DNA from: Rhodoferax saidenbachensis
GTDB taxonomy: Bacteria > Pseudomonadota > Gammaproteobacteria > Burkholderiales > Burkholderiaceae_C
Direction of reading: 5' to 3'
Assembly (NCBI RefSeq): GCF_001955715.1
Contig: NZ_CP019239.1
Coordinates: forward strand, 4,154,001 to 4,218,000
Length of the DNA stretch: 64,000 nucleotides
The notes beneath the pieces are model-generated. The model did no database searches and was not told the DNA's origin. It was given only the letters and a program-made list of their open reading frames with translations. Of this stretch, positions 51,429 to 60,369 are shown in pieces (position 1 is the stretch's first letter; each line of letters starts with the position of its first letter). The position numbers were made by a program, and so were the translations under genes.

Positions 51429-51854
51429 TCAAGGCGTATCGGCGAGGCTTGGGCCTTTGAGCTCGATGGTATTTCCGTCCGGGTCATCGAAGTACAAAGA
51501 GAAACCTTCTCCTTCGGCGCCGAAGTTGCTTGTTGCCGGTCCGTGCGGCGTGATGCCGTTTTGCCCCAGATGGCGCACGATGGACTCCTCCACAAACGGG
51601 GCTATGCGCAGACACAGGTGGTCGACGTTTTTGCCTTCCGCACCAGCGGCCACGCCACCCGCGCGGCCGAGTTTTCCATCCACGGAAATCAGATCGACCA
51701 TGGACGTCCCTACACGGATGTGTATCAGCCCCAGGTCGTCTCTGCGGCGCACCACCGCACAACCCAAAACGGTTTCATAAAAAGCAATGCTGCGCTGAAG
51801 ATCGCGCACGCGGAAAACCAGATGGTCAATGCGCTGGATGGAGAAGGGAACCAT
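51429..51854 (-). CDS. VOC family protein
   Basis: 141 aa. Starts IQRIDHLVFRVRDLQRSIAFYETVLG, contains GKNVDHLCLRI and SLYFDDPDGNTIELKGPS, so both beta modules and the metal residues (H, E) are present. It is in the glyoxalase/fosfomycin-resistance superfamily; the activity cannot be assigned. Confidence 0.9.
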   Translation of the reverse strand: MVPFSIQRIDHLVFRVRDLQRSIAFYETVLGCAVVRRRDDLGLIHIRVGTSMVDLISVDGKLGRAGGVAAGAEGKNVDHLCLRIAPFVEESIVRHLGQNGITPHGPATSNFGAEGEGFSLYFDDPDGNTIELKGPSLADTP

Positions 51855-51920
51855 GTGCTGACGCGTGGAGAAATGGGTGGGTGACGCCTACCGCAATGTA
51901 TACCGCGCACCCGCTCTTGC

Positions 51921-51985
51921 AAAATGCTCTGATTTTGATAGCTGTCTGCGCAATCTGCATGCTGGCTACAGGCCAATTTGATGCC
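51921..51985 (+). repeat. Element A copy 13
   Basis: AATGCTCTGATTTTGATAGC, TGTCTGCGCA, then CATGCTGGCTACAGGCCAATTTGATG. Lies upstream of the OYE gene. Confidence 0.9.
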
Positions 51986-52066
51986 AATACACCCCAACAA
52001 GCAGCTTTCAAGGCTCTGGGCTAAGCTACACGGCCAAGCCTTTTCCCTACCCACTCCACTGCATCC

Positions 52067-53191
52067 ATGTCCCTGCTCTTCACCCCCCTGACCCTGTCTT
52101 CCCCACGCGGCGGCATCACGCTGCCCAACCGCATCGTCGTGGCGCCCATGTGCCAGTACTCGGCGGTCAACGGCGAGGCGACCGACTGGCATTTGATGCA
52201 CTGGGCCAACCTGCTCAACAGTGGTGCGGCGCTGTTCACCATCGAAGCCACCGCCGTGTTGCCCGAAGGGCGCATTACACCGGCTTGCCTGGGCCTGTGG
52301 GACGCGGGCACTGAGGCAAAGCTGGCCGACACGCTGGCGCGCGCACGCAAGCTGGCGCCACAAACCGCGGTGTGTATCCAGCTCGCACACGCCGGGCGCA
52401 AGGCGTCAAGCGCGCTGCCCTGGCAGGGCGCGCAACTGCTGTCCAAGGCCGAAGGCGGCTGGGAAACCTTTGGCCCCAGCGCCACGCCGCATCTGCCGAC
52501 CGAAGCGCCCCCCACAGCGATGGATGCGGCCGAGCTGGCGCGGGTGCGTGACGCCTTTGTGCTGGCGGCGCAGCGTGCCGACGCCATGGGCATAGACGCG
52601 GTAGAAATCCACGCGGCACACGGCTACCTGCTGCACGAGTTTTTGTCGCCGATTGCCAACCAACGCACCGATGACTACGGCGGCAGTTTTGAGAACCGCA
52701 TCCGTTACCCGCTGGAGGTGTTTGCCGCCGTGCGCGCCGCCTTCAAGGGCGTGCTGGGCCTGCGTATTTCAGCCAGTGACTGGGTCGAAGGCGCGTGGGA
52801 CGTGGACCAGAGCGCCGAGTTCGCCAAACGCCTCAAGGCATTGGGCGCGGACTTCATTCACACCTCGTCCGGCGGCGTGTCGCCGCAGCAAAAGATTGCA
52901 TTGGGTGCGGGTTACCAGGTGCCTTTTGCGCGACAGGTGCGCCAGACCAGCGACCTGACCACCATCGCCGTGGGCCTGATCACCGACGCGCACCAGGCCG
53001 AGGCGATTTTGCAAAACGGCGATGCCGACCTGATCGCCATGGCGCGGGCCTTTCTGTACCAGCCGCGCTGGGGTTGGCAGGCCGCTGCCGCACTGGGCGG
53101 CGAAGTGGCGGCCAATCCGGTGTACTGGCGCAGCCTGCCGCGCGAGGCTTCGGCCGTGTTTGGCAAGGCGGCCACGGTGGGCGTGCGCTGA
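52067..53191 (+). CDS. NADH:flavin oxidoreductase (YqjM/XenA-type old yellow enzyme)
   Basis: 374 aa. FMN TIM-barrel with PNRIVVAPMCQYS (Cys tuning FMN as in YqjM/XenA), IQLAHAGRKAS, AVEIHAAHGYLLHEFLSP (substrate-binding His pair), QRTDDYGGSFENR and a GLITD-ADLIAMARAFL end. It reduces activated alkenes or nitro compounds with NAD(P)H. The downstream gene is the transporter, 345 bp away. Confidence 0.93.
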   Translation: MSLLFTPLTLSSPRGGITLPNRIVVAPMCQYSAVNGEATDWHLMHWANLLNSGAALFTIEATAVLPEGRITPACLGLWDAGTEAKLADTLARARKLAPQTAVCIQLAHAGRKASSALPWQGAQLLSKAEGGWETFGPSATPHLPTEAPPTAMDAAELARVRDAFVLAAQRADAMGIDAVEIHAAHGYLLHEFLSPIANQRTDDYGGSFENRIRYPLEVFAAVRAAFKGVLGLRISASDWVEGAWDVDQSAEFAKRLKALGADFIHTSSGGVSPQQKIALGAGYQVPFARQVRQTSDLTTIAVGLITDAHQAEAILQNGDADLIAMARAFLYQPRWGWQAAAALGGEVAANPVYWRSLPREASAVFGKAATVGVR

Positions 53192-53307
53192 CCCGACGGG
53201 CTGACCATCGGCAGCATCGGCTTTACCCCGGATTTACACGCCATAAGGGGCCTGCGCACGCCCCCCGCTTTTACAATCGCCACCATCATCAACAACGGAC
53301 GACCGCC

Positions 53308-53355
53308 ATGGACTCTGCAAGTTCCTGGCCTCCGGTTGATCCGGCCAACCACTGA
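53308..53355 (+). CDS. Leader mini-ORF of the NRAMP-related transporter gene
   Basis: 15 codons and a stop: MDSASSWPPVDPANH, with Pro-Pro and Asp-Pro pairs. Its stop codon lies inside the left arm of a hairpin (53349-53369), so ribosomes stalling at the prolines or finishing translation would alter folding. Pro/acidic leader peptides that sense Mg2+ are known before Mg transporter genes (mgtL type). The ribosome-binding site is weak (CGGAC). Translation is not proven. Confidence 0.5.
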   Translation: MDSASSWPPVDPANH

Positions 53356-53530
53356 CACCGCGTCAGTGGCACGTCCGGTTCGGCGCGGAGGCTTTTCACA
53401 CCCTTCGTGCCTGGCATGCCAGCGACCCAGCCCTAGCAAACATGGGCTTGGCACGCGCCCCAGGTATTTCTAAAGTATCTGCACTCCTCTGGAGTGCTTG
53501 TGGTGGGCCGCCCTGCGACCCACCGGGGAG
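53328..53530 (+). promoter_or_regulatory. Structured 5' leader of the transporter gene (attenuator/riboswitch candidate)
   Basis: Hairpins readable in order: CCACTGAC-ACCGC-GTCAGTGG (53349-53369); competing long-range pairing GCCTCCG (53328-53334) with CGGAGGC (53386-53392), which is followed by TTTT; a branched part with CGTGCC (53406-53411) pairing GGCACG (53450-53455) and enclosing AGCCC/GGGCT (53429-53433, 53444-53448); GCACTCC-TCT-GGAGTGC (53481-53497); and GGTGGG/CCCACC (53502-53524) touching the GGGGAG ribosome-binding site. Mutually exclusive pairings around a mini-ORF suggest control of transcription or translation. Confidence 0.55.
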
Positions 53531-53536
53531 ATTTCC

Positions 53537-54814
53537 ATGGTCAAACAAAAAGCCCAACAATTCATCAACCGGCTGGGCCCCGGCCTGATCACCGGCGCGG
53601 CGGACGACGACCCCAGCGGCATCGCCACCTACTCGCAGGCGGGCTCGCAGTTCCGCTTTGCCATGGTCTGGACGCTGCTGATCACCACGCCGCTGATGAT
53701 TGGCATCCAGATGCTGTCGGCCCGCATCGGCTGGGTCACAGGCGAAGGCCTGGCGGCCAATATCAACAAGATGTTTCCACGCTGGCTCACTACCGGCCTG
53801 GTCACCTTGCTGGTGGTGGCCAACACCATCAACATCGCGGCCGACATTGGCGCCATGGGCGAAGCCCTGCGCCTGCTGGTGGGCGGGCCACTGGCGCTGT
53901 ATGTGCTGGGTTTTGGCGTGCTGTGCATCTGCACCCAGGTGCTGTTTTCCTACGAGCGCACGGTGCGCGTGCTGAAGTGGCTGACGCTGACGCTGTTTGC
54001 CTATGTCGCGGTGATCCTGACGGTGCGCGTGCCGTGGAAACAGGCGCTGAGCGAGTCGTTCCAGCCCTGGAACTTTGCGCTGGAACACGCCAGCCTGAAG
54101 GACTATGCCGCCATGGTGGTGGCCATGCTGGGCACCACTATCAGCCCCTACCTGTTCTTCTGGCAGGCCGCGCAAGAGGTGGAGGACAGCAACCGCCGCC
54201 CCAACGCCGCCGCGCTCAAGACCCACCCCGACTACGCGGCCGAACACCTGTCGCGCATCAAGCAGGACACGTTTATCGGCATGGGGTTTTCCAATCTGGT
54301 GGCGCTGTGCATCGTGGTGGCCACCGCGGTAACGCTCAACGCGCAGGGCATCACCAGCATCCAGACCTCATCGCAGGCGGCGGAGGCGCTGCGCCCGGTG
54401 GCGGGTGAGTTTGCCTTCCTGATTTTTGCGCTGGGCATTATCGGCACGGGCCTGCTGGCCGTACCGGTGCTGGCCGGGTCGGCCGCCTATGCCGTGAGTG
54501 AGCTGTATGGCTGGAAAGCCAGCCTGGCGCACGGTTTCCGTGAGGCCCGGGGCTTCTACCTGATCATCATCGCCGCCACCGGCATTGGCACAGTGATCGG
54601 CTACCTGGAGGTAGACCCCATCCAGGCACTGGTGTGGAGCGCGATTGTGAATGGCGTGATCTCGGTGCCCATCATGGCAGCCATGATGCTGGTGGGACAG
54701 TCCGAGCGTGTGATGGGCCCACACACCATCTCCCGGCGCCACCGCTTTTTCGGTTGGGCCGCCACCGGGGTCATGGCGATTGCCGTGGTGGTGATGCTGG
54801 GCACCAGCTTTTGA
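53537..54814 (+). CDS. NRAMP-related divalent metal (probably Mg2+) transporter
   Basis: 425 aa from ATG 53537, with GGGGAG upstream; the ATG-like start at 53498 lies in the leader hairpin. Eleven helices. TM1 reads GPGLITGAADDDPSGIATYS: the canonical NRAMP DPGN is DPSG, and the TM6 Met-Pro-His motif is replaced by TTISPYLFFWQAAQE. These changes are those of the NRAMP-related Mg2+ transporter (NRMT)-like clade, rather than classical MntH. It should import a divalent cation with the leader controlling expression. Confidence 0.88.
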   Translation: MVKQKAQQFINRLGPGLITGAADDDPSGIATYSQAGSQFRFAMVWTLLITTPLMIGIQMLSARIGWVTGEGLAANINKMFPRWLTTGLVTLLVVANTINIAADIGAMGEALRLLVGGPLALYVLGFGVLCICTQVLFSYERTVRVLKWLTLTLFAYVAVILTVRVPWKQALSESFQPWNFALEHASLKDYAAMVVAMLGTTISPYLFFWQAAQEVEDSNRRPNAAALKTHPDYAAEHLSRIKQDTFIGMGFSNLVALCIVVATAVTLNAQGITSIQTSSQAAEALRPVAGEFAFLIFALGIIGTGLLAVPVLAGSAAYAVSELYGWKASLAHGFREARGFYLIIIAATGIGTVIGYLEVDPIQALVWSAIVNGVISVPIMAAMMLVGQSERVMGPHTISRRHRFFGWAATGVMAIAVVVMLGTSF

Positions 54815-54844
54815 GAGCAGCACCGGCGGGGGCTCGTCAACGCG

Positions 54845-57178
54845 TCATCCAGGTGGTGTGATAACGATAGGCCTGTTGGTGCTGGGCGGGGCGGGCTCAC
54901 CGGGGTGCACGGCCAGCGCCGGGCTGATGGCCGGGCTGTCCACGCCCAGGCTGGTGATGAAGCCGCCCCAGTTCCATTCGGAATACCGCCAGTCGCTGCC
55001 CGAACGCACCACGCCTTCGGGTGGCTGCACTTCCTGCACCGGCACGCCTTTGAGGGCCGTGGCCATGAAGTCGATCCACGCGGGCAGGGCCAGGGCCGAA
55101 CCCGAGGCGCGTGAGCCCAGGCTGCGCGGTATGTCATACCCCACCCACACCACGGCCACCAGGCCCGGCTGGTAGCCGGCAAACCAGGCGTCCACCACGT
55201 CGTCCGTGGTGCCGGTTTTGCCATACAGGTCGGGGCGCTTGAGTGTGGCCTGCGCACGCGCGGCGGTGCCGCTGCGCGTGACTTCCTGCAGCAGGCTGGA
55301 GACCATGAAAGCATTGCGCGCAGGGATGGCGCGCTGGCTCTCGTCCAGCACGGCTGGTGGCGGGGCTTCAAACACCACCTCACCACTGGCACGGGCAATG
55401 CGCTGGATCAGCAGCGGGCTCACCCGGTAGCCGCCATTGGCCAGCACGGCGTAGGCACCGGCCAGTTGCAAAGGGTTGGTGGAGCCCGTGCCCAGCGCCT
55501 GCGTCAGGTTGTCGGGCTGGCGCTCGATATCAAATCCAAACCGGCTGGTCCACTCGCGGGCGCCCTGCGGCGAGAGCAGTTGCACCAAGCGGATGGACAC
55601 CAGGTTTTTGGAGCGCGCCAGCGCCTGGCGCAGCGTGATGGGGCCGTCAGTGCTGCCGTCGTCGTTCTCCGGCGCCCAGTCACCCACGTTCTGCAGCGGG
55701 GCATCGTTGATCAGCGTCTCAGGCTGCACGCCATTTTCAATGGCGCCGGAATAGATGAAGGGTTTGTAGCTGGAGCCGGGCTGGCGCCAGCCCTGGGTCA
55801 CGTGGTTGAACTGGTTGCGGTGAAAGTCAAAGCCGCCCACCAGCGCACGAATCTCACCATTGGCCGGGTCCAGCGCGACCAGGGCGCCTTCGGTTTCGGG
55901 CCACTGCACCAGGCTCCAGGCCTTGCCCTGCTGCAACACGCGCACCACCGCACCCCGGCGCACGCGCAACTTGGCCGGTGCGGAGTCCGCCAGCCCGCTT
56001 TGCGCAGGGCGCAAGCCCGCACCGTCCACCGTGACCACCTCGCCCGAGCCCAGCACCAGCGTGACGGCTTTGGTACTGGCGCGTGTCACGATAGCCAGGC
56101 GCAAGTCCTCGTCGTCGTCAAAGTCGGCCAACGCCTGGGCCACGGCGGGGTTCTCGTCCTTGAGCGAGTCGGCCAAATTGATCTGCCCCTCGGGGCCGCG
56201 CCAGACCTGGCGCAGCGAATGCTCCACCAGCGTGCGGCGCAGTGCCTTGTAAGCCGCCTGCTGCTCGGCCGCGCGCAGCGTGGTGGTGACGTTGAGGCCG
56301 GTGGTGTAGCTGAGTTCACCGTACTGGGCATAGACCTGCTGGCGCACCATTTCGGCCGCGTATTCGGCGTGCACATCCACGTCATGCGGCTTGCGCACCA
56401 CCAGCTTTTCCAGCAGCGCGGCGGCGTACTGGCCGCCGTCAATCACCTCCTGCGAACGCATGCGCCCCAGCGCCACGATCTGGCGCGCGCGGGCGCGGTC
56501 CAGGTTCTGGATCGGGTTGGCAAAGTAGGGGTTCTGCGGCAGGCCGGCCAGCATGGCGCACTCGGCCGGTGACAGCGCCGAGAGGGTCTTGCCGAAGTAG
56601 GTTTGCGCCGCCGCCTCAAAGCCGTAGGAGCGCGCGCCCAGGTAAATCTGGTTCATGTACAGCTCCAGGATCTGGTCCTTGCTGAGCTGCGCTTCGATAC
56701 GGTAGGCCAGCATGGCCTCCTTGAGCTTGCGCTCCAGCGTGCGCGAGCGGCTCAAAAAGAAGGTGCGCGCCACCTGCTGCGTGATGGTGGATGCGCCCTG
56801 CATGCGCCCACCGGTGACGATGGCCACCAGTGCGCGCCCCACGCCAATCGGGTCCAGCCCACCGTGGCTGTAGAAGCGCGAATCTTCCACTGCCAGCAGG
56901 CTGTCTTTCATGAGCGCGGGGATCTGGTCGATGCGCTGGTAGACCCGGCGCTCGGCGCCGAAGCCGCCCATCTCCACCCCATCAGCCGTGAACACACGCA
57001 GCGGTTGTTTGGGCTGGTAGTTGGAGAGGGACGCGGTATCCGGCAGCTGGGTGTAGAAAAACGCCGTCGCGACCAACAGCAACACCAGCCCCAGGGCAGC
57101 CAGCGCCAGGGCCACTTGGAGCACGCGTTTGGGCCAGGGGCCCTGGAACTGAATTGGCATCTGCATTGGCATCGGCAA
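54845..57178 (-). CDS. mrcA: Penicillin-binding protein 1A (bifunctional)
   Basis: 777 aa. N-terminal TM (LQVALALAALGLVLLLVATAFF), glycosyltransferase-51 domain with AVEDSRFYSHGG, GASTITQQVARTFF and RKLKEAMLAYRIE, an OB-like linker, and a transpeptidase with PGSSYKPF (S-x-x-K), SKN and KTGTT. It polymerises and cross-links peptidoglycan at the inner membrane. Divergent from murU. Confidence 0.95.
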   Translation of the reverse strand: MPMPMQMPIQFQGPWPKRVLQVALALAALGLVLLLVATAFFYTQLPDTASLSNYQPKQPLRVFTADGVEMGGFGAERRVYQRIDQIPALMKDSLLAVEDSRFYSHGGLDPIGVGRALVAIVTGGRMQGASTITQQVARTFFLSRSRTLERKLKEAMLAYRIEAQLSKDQILELYMNQIYLGARSYGFEAAAQTYFGKTLSALSPAECAMLAGLPQNPYFANPIQNLDRARARQIVALGRMRSQEVIDGGQYAAALLEKLVVRKPHDVDVHAEYAAEMVRQQVYAQYGELSYTTGLNVTTTLRAAEQQAAYKALRRTLVEHSLRQVWRGPEGQINLADSLKDENPAVAQALADFDDDEDLRLAIVTRASTKAVTLVLGSGEVVTVDGAGLRPAQSGLADSAPAKLRVRRGAVVRVLQQGKAWSLVQWPETEGALVALDPANGEIRALVGGFDFHRNQFNHVTQGWRQPGSSYKPFIYSGAIENGVQPETLINDAPLQNVGDWAPENDDGSTDGPITLRQALARSKNLVSIRLVQLLSPQGAREWTSRFGFDIERQPDNLTQALGTGSTNPLQLAGAYAVLANGGYRVSPLLIQRIARASGEVVFEAPPPAVLDESQRAIPARNAFMVSSLLQEVTRSGTAARAQATLKRPDLYGKTGTTDDVVDAWFAGYQPGLVAVVWVGYDIPRSLGSRASGSALALPAWIDFMATALKGVPVQEVQPPEGVVRSGSDWRYSEWNWGGFITSLGVDSPAISPALAVHPGEPAPPSTNRPIVITPPG

Positions 57179-57323
57179 TTGGGAAGTGAGGCCGGATTAT
57201 GGGCACAAGCCCGCCGGCCCCCTCCAGGAAGGCATTCGCCATGTGTGTCGAACTGTTGCGGGCGCGGCGGCGGTGGCCGGCTCTGGGCTATGCTTTGAAG
57301 CCTCACTCTCTGGATTGCACGCC

Positions 57324-58118
57324 TTGCCTGCCACACCCCCTTCCACCGCCAGCGCCCCCGCCATGCTGCTGGCCGCCGGCCGCGGCGAACGCATGCGCCC
57401 GCTGACCGACCACACGCCCAAACCGCTGCTGGACGTGCGCGGCAAACCGCTGATGCAGTGGCCCATGGAAGCGCTGGCGCAGGGCGCAGGCTCGCGGCTG
57501 GTCATTAACACGGCCTGGCTGGGCGAGCAGATCGAAGCCCGGTTTGGGCATCAATTTAGCCTGCAGCCCGCATTGGATGTGCGCAAGCAGCTATCAAAAT
57601 ATGAGCGAATTGCACCGCTGCCGATTGCCTACTCCCACGAAGGCCGCGACTTTGGCGACGCGCTGGAGACCGCCGGCGGCATTGCGCGCGCGCTGCCCCT
57701 GCTGGACGACGTGTTCTGGGTGCTGGCCGGTGATGTGTATGCGCCCGACTTTGTATTCGCGCCCGACGCCGTGGCGCAATTCCAGGCCAGCGACGCGCTG
57801 GCCCACCTGTGGCTGGTGCCTAACCCGGCGCACAACCCGGGCGGAGACTTTGGACTGTCCGCCGAAGGCCTGGCGCTGAATTCCCCCAAGGACAGTGCCC
57901 AGCCCCGCTTCACCTACAGCACCATCGGCCTGTACCGCAAGGCGCTGTTTGCGGCGCCCTGGTGTGACATTCCCGCCGGCAACCCCGATGGCGTCAAGGC
58001 TGCGCTGGCGCCGCTGTTGCGTGCGGCCATGGACCAGGGCCGTGTGAGCGCAGCGATGTACACGGGCCGCTGGACCGACGTGGGTACGCCCGAGCGGCTG
58101 GCCCAGCTCAACGCCTGA
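57324..58118 (+). CDS. murU: N-acetylmuramate 1-phosphate uridylyltransferase (MurU-like)
   Basis: About 264 aa. MLLAAGRGERMRPLTDHTPKP is the nucleotide-binding loop and GDVY the metal site; YSHE and ETAGGIARALPLL also match MurU, which makes UDP-MurNAc in peptidoglycan recycling. The start is uncertain: TTG 57324 gives residues before the first strand; ATG 57363 begins inside it. Residues 76-97 (HQFSLQPALDVRKQLSKYER region) are encoded by the reverse strand of element A copy 14, inserted in frame between the first Rossmann unit and YSHE. Confidence 0.85.
   Translation: MPATPPSTASAPAMLLAAGRGERMRPLTDHTPKPLLDVRGKPLMQWPMEALAQGAGSRLVINTAWLGEQIEARFGHQFSLQPALDVRKQLSKYERIAPLPIAYSHEGRDFGDALETAGGIARALPLLDDVFWVLAGDVYAPDFVFAPDAVAQFQASDALAHLWLVPNPAHNPGGDFGLSAEGLALNSPKDSAQPRFTYSTIGLYRKALFAAPWCDIPAGNPDGVKAALAPLLRAAMDQGRVSAAMYTGRWTDVGTPERLAQLNA
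57549..57613 (-). repeat. Element A copy 14, inside murU
   Basis: On the minus strand: ATTTTGATAGCTGCTTGCGC, then ATCCAATGCGGGCTGCAGGCTAAATTG. The only copy in the opposite orientation and the only one inside an ORF core. It is read in frame as about 22 codons without stops. Confidence 0.9.
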
Positions 58119-58163
58119 ACCCACACATCCACCCCCAGCGCCCAAATCCCGGACAATTCCCCC

Positions 58164-59549
58164 ATGAACGCATCCATGTACCAACAGCGCCGCGCTGCGC
58201 TGGCCGCCCAACTGGGCCCCAAGGGCATTGCCATCCTGCCCACCGCGCCCGAACAGCAACGCAACCGCGACACCGACTTCCTGTTCCGCGCCGACAGCTA
58301 CTTTTATTACCTCAGCGGCTTCGCCGAACCCAAGGCCTGGCTGGTCATCACCGGTGATGGCAAGACCACGCTGTTTTGCCAGCCCAAAGACCTGGAACGC
58401 GAAATCTGGGACGGCATCCGCGTGGGCCCCGACGCGGCACCGGCCACGCTGGGCGTGGACGCGGCCTATTCCGTGGACGCGCTGGACGAACACCTGCCCG
58501 GCCTGCTGGATGGCTGTGATGCGGTCTGGTACCCGTTTGCCACGCACAAAGGGCTGGAGACACGGGTGGACGGCTGGCTGAACAGCCTGCGCGTGCGGGT
58601 GCGTTACGGCACGCTGGTGCCGGAACAGGTGCGCGACCTGTGCGGCCCGCTGGACGAGATGCGCCTGATCAAGGACGCCTACGAACAAGACACCATGCGC
58701 CGCGCCGCGCAGATCAGCGCAGAGGCGCATATCCGCGCCATGCAGCTGAGCGCGCGCATGCTGCGTGCGGGCCAGGAGGTGCGCGAGTACCACCTGGACG
58801 CCGAGCTGCTGCACGAATTCCGCCGCCAGGGCTCGCAGTACCCGGCCTACGGCAGCATCGTGGCCGCCGGGGCGAACGCCTGCGTACTGCACTACCGCGC
58901 CGACGCGGCGCCCGTGCGCGACGGCGAGTTGGTGCTGATTGACGCGGGATGTGAACTGGACGGTTACGCCAGCGACATCACCCGCACCTTCCCCGCCAAT
59001 GGCAAGTTCACCGGCCCGCAACGCACGCTGTACGACCTGGTGCTGGCCAGCCAGAACGCCGCCGTGGCCGCGACCAAACCCGGCGCGCGTTTTACCGACC
59101 CGCACGATGCCACGGTGCGGGTGCTGGCGCAGGGCATGCTCGATGTCGGCCTGCTCGATAAAAACACCGTGGGCACGGTGGACGATGTGATAGCGAGCCG
59201 CGCCTACTTCCAGTTCTACATGCACCGCACCGGCCACTGGCTGGGCATGGACGTGCACGACTGCGGCGCCTACACCGAGCCCAGCGAGATTGGCAACACC
59301 AGCGAACGCCGCGACGCGCTGACCGGCCAGACGCTGATCAGCCGCCCGGCGCGCATCCTGCAGCCCGGCATGGTGCTGACCATCGAGCCCGGCATCTATG
59401 TGCGCCCGGCACCCGGCGTGGCCGAGCAGTTCCACAACATCGGCATCCGCATCGAAGACGACGCGCTGGTCACCGCCACCGGCTGCGAGCTTATGAGCCG
59501 CGGCGTACCGGTGGACGCCGACGCGATTGAAGCCTTGATGCGGGCCTGA
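58164..59549 (+). CDS. pepP: Xaa-Pro aminopeptidase (aminopeptidase P)
   Basis: 461 aa. N-terminal AMP_N domain (MYQQRRAALAAQLGP, YYLSGFAEP), then a pita-bread catalytic domain with metal ligands in LIDAGCELDGYASDITRTF (two D), GHWLGMDVHDCG (H), TIEPGIYV (E) and RIEDDALVT (E). It removes N-terminal residues before proline using Mn2+. 45 bp after murU, probably the same transcript. Confidence 0.95.
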   Translation: MNASMYQQRRAALAAQLGPKGIAILPTAPEQQRNRDTDFLFRADSYFYYLSGFAEPKAWLVITGDGKTTLFCQPKDLEREIWDGIRVGPDAAPATLGVDAAYSVDALDEHLPGLLDGCDAVWYPFATHKGLETRVDGWLNSLRVRVRYGTLVPEQVRDLCGPLDEMRLIKDAYEQDTMRRAAQISAEAHIRAMQLSARMLRAGQEVREYHLDAELLHEFRRQGSQYPAYGSIVAAGANACVLHYRADAAPVRDGELVLIDAGCELDGYASDITRTFPANGKFTGPQRTLYDLVLASQNAAVAATKPGARFTDPHDATVRVLAQGMLDVGLLDKNTVGTVDDVIASRAYFQFYMHRTGHWLGMDVHDCGAYTEPSEIGNTSERRDALTGQTLISRPARILQPGMVLTIEPGIYVRPAPGVAEQFHNIGIRIEDDALVTATGCELMSRGVPVDADAIEALMRA

Positions 59550-59568
59550 ACGGGACTCCACTTTGACC

Positions 59569-60351
59569 ATGTCTTTCATCGTTTTGACACGCCCCTGGGC
59601 AGCGGCCCTTGTGGTGCTGGCAGGCGTATTGGCGCTGCCCGGCCCTGCGCAGGCCCAGGCGTCGCTGCGCTATGGCGTGTTCGAGTCCATGGGGTACCCG
59701 CTCAACACGCGGGACCCGCAGGGGCGCTTGAATGGCGGGCTGCTCACGGACATGGGTGCTTTGCTGGCAAAAGAGCTGGGGCGGCAATTGCAGACGGTGC
59801 CGCTTTCCCGGCGACGGATTGAGCCGTCCCTGCTGCGCGGTGATGTGGATCTGGTGTGTTACCACAGCCCGGGCTGGACCGAACAACACGCGCAGTTCGG
59901 CTGGACCATTGCGACGCTGCCGCAGATCGAACGCATCGTGGTGCGCAAGGGCGCGCCGATGCCTGAGGACCTGCCCCAGGATGTGATGGGCAAGCGCATT
60001 TCCACGCAGCACGGTTATGGTTACCCCCCGTTGCAGCCGCTGTTCGAAGCAGGCCAGGCGACACGGGTCGATGACAGCAAGGTGGAATTCCAGTTCAAGT
60101 CCGTCGCGCTGGGGGCCAGCGACATGCTGGTGACGTCCGAGGCGGAAATCGAGGGTTATTTTTACGACCATCCGCAGGAGCGTGGGCAATTTGAAACGTC
60201 CAAGGCAATCTTCACCTCGGTACCCACACAGTGCGCGGTGTCGCCCAAGTCCCGCGCCAGCCTGACGGAAATCAACAAGGCCCTGGCCCATCTGATGCAC
60301 ACCGGTGCACTGGAGCGCCTGGCCAAAAAATACCGCCTGTCGATGCGCTAA
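59569..60351 (+). CDS. Periplasmic solute-binding protein (ABC_SBP-like)
   Basis: 260 aa from ATG 59569; TTG 59563 is the alternative. Signal peptide AALVVLAGVLALPGPAQAQA. SLRYGVFESMGYPLNTRDPQ and GGLLTDMGALLAKELG start the type II binding fold; RRRIEPSLLRGDVDLVCYHSPG is the conserved central part. No transporter gene is near. Ligand unknown. Confidence 0.85.
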   Translation: MSFIVLTRPWAAALVVLAGVLALPGPAQAQASLRYGVFESMGYPLNTRDPQGRLNGGLLTDMGALLAKELGRQLQTVPLSRRRIEPSLLRGDVDLVCYHSPGWTEQHAQFGWTIATLPQIERIVVRKGAPMPEDLPQDVMGKRISTQHGYGYPPLQPLFEAGQATRVDDSKVEFQFKSVALGASDMLVTSEAEIEGYFYDHPQERGQFETSKAIFTSVPTQCAVSPKSRASLTEINKALAHLMHTGALERLAKKYRLSMR

Positions 60352-60369
60352 AGCGCGAAGGCCTGCGCC

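Noticed and set aside
53328..53536. yybP-ykoY (Mn2+) or M-box riboswitch
   Set aside because: The conserved loop sequences of these classes are not visible. The leader is listed only as a structured candidate.
57594..59579. 661-codon minus-strand frame
   Set aside because: Antisense shadow of pepP and murU, with no start-site support.
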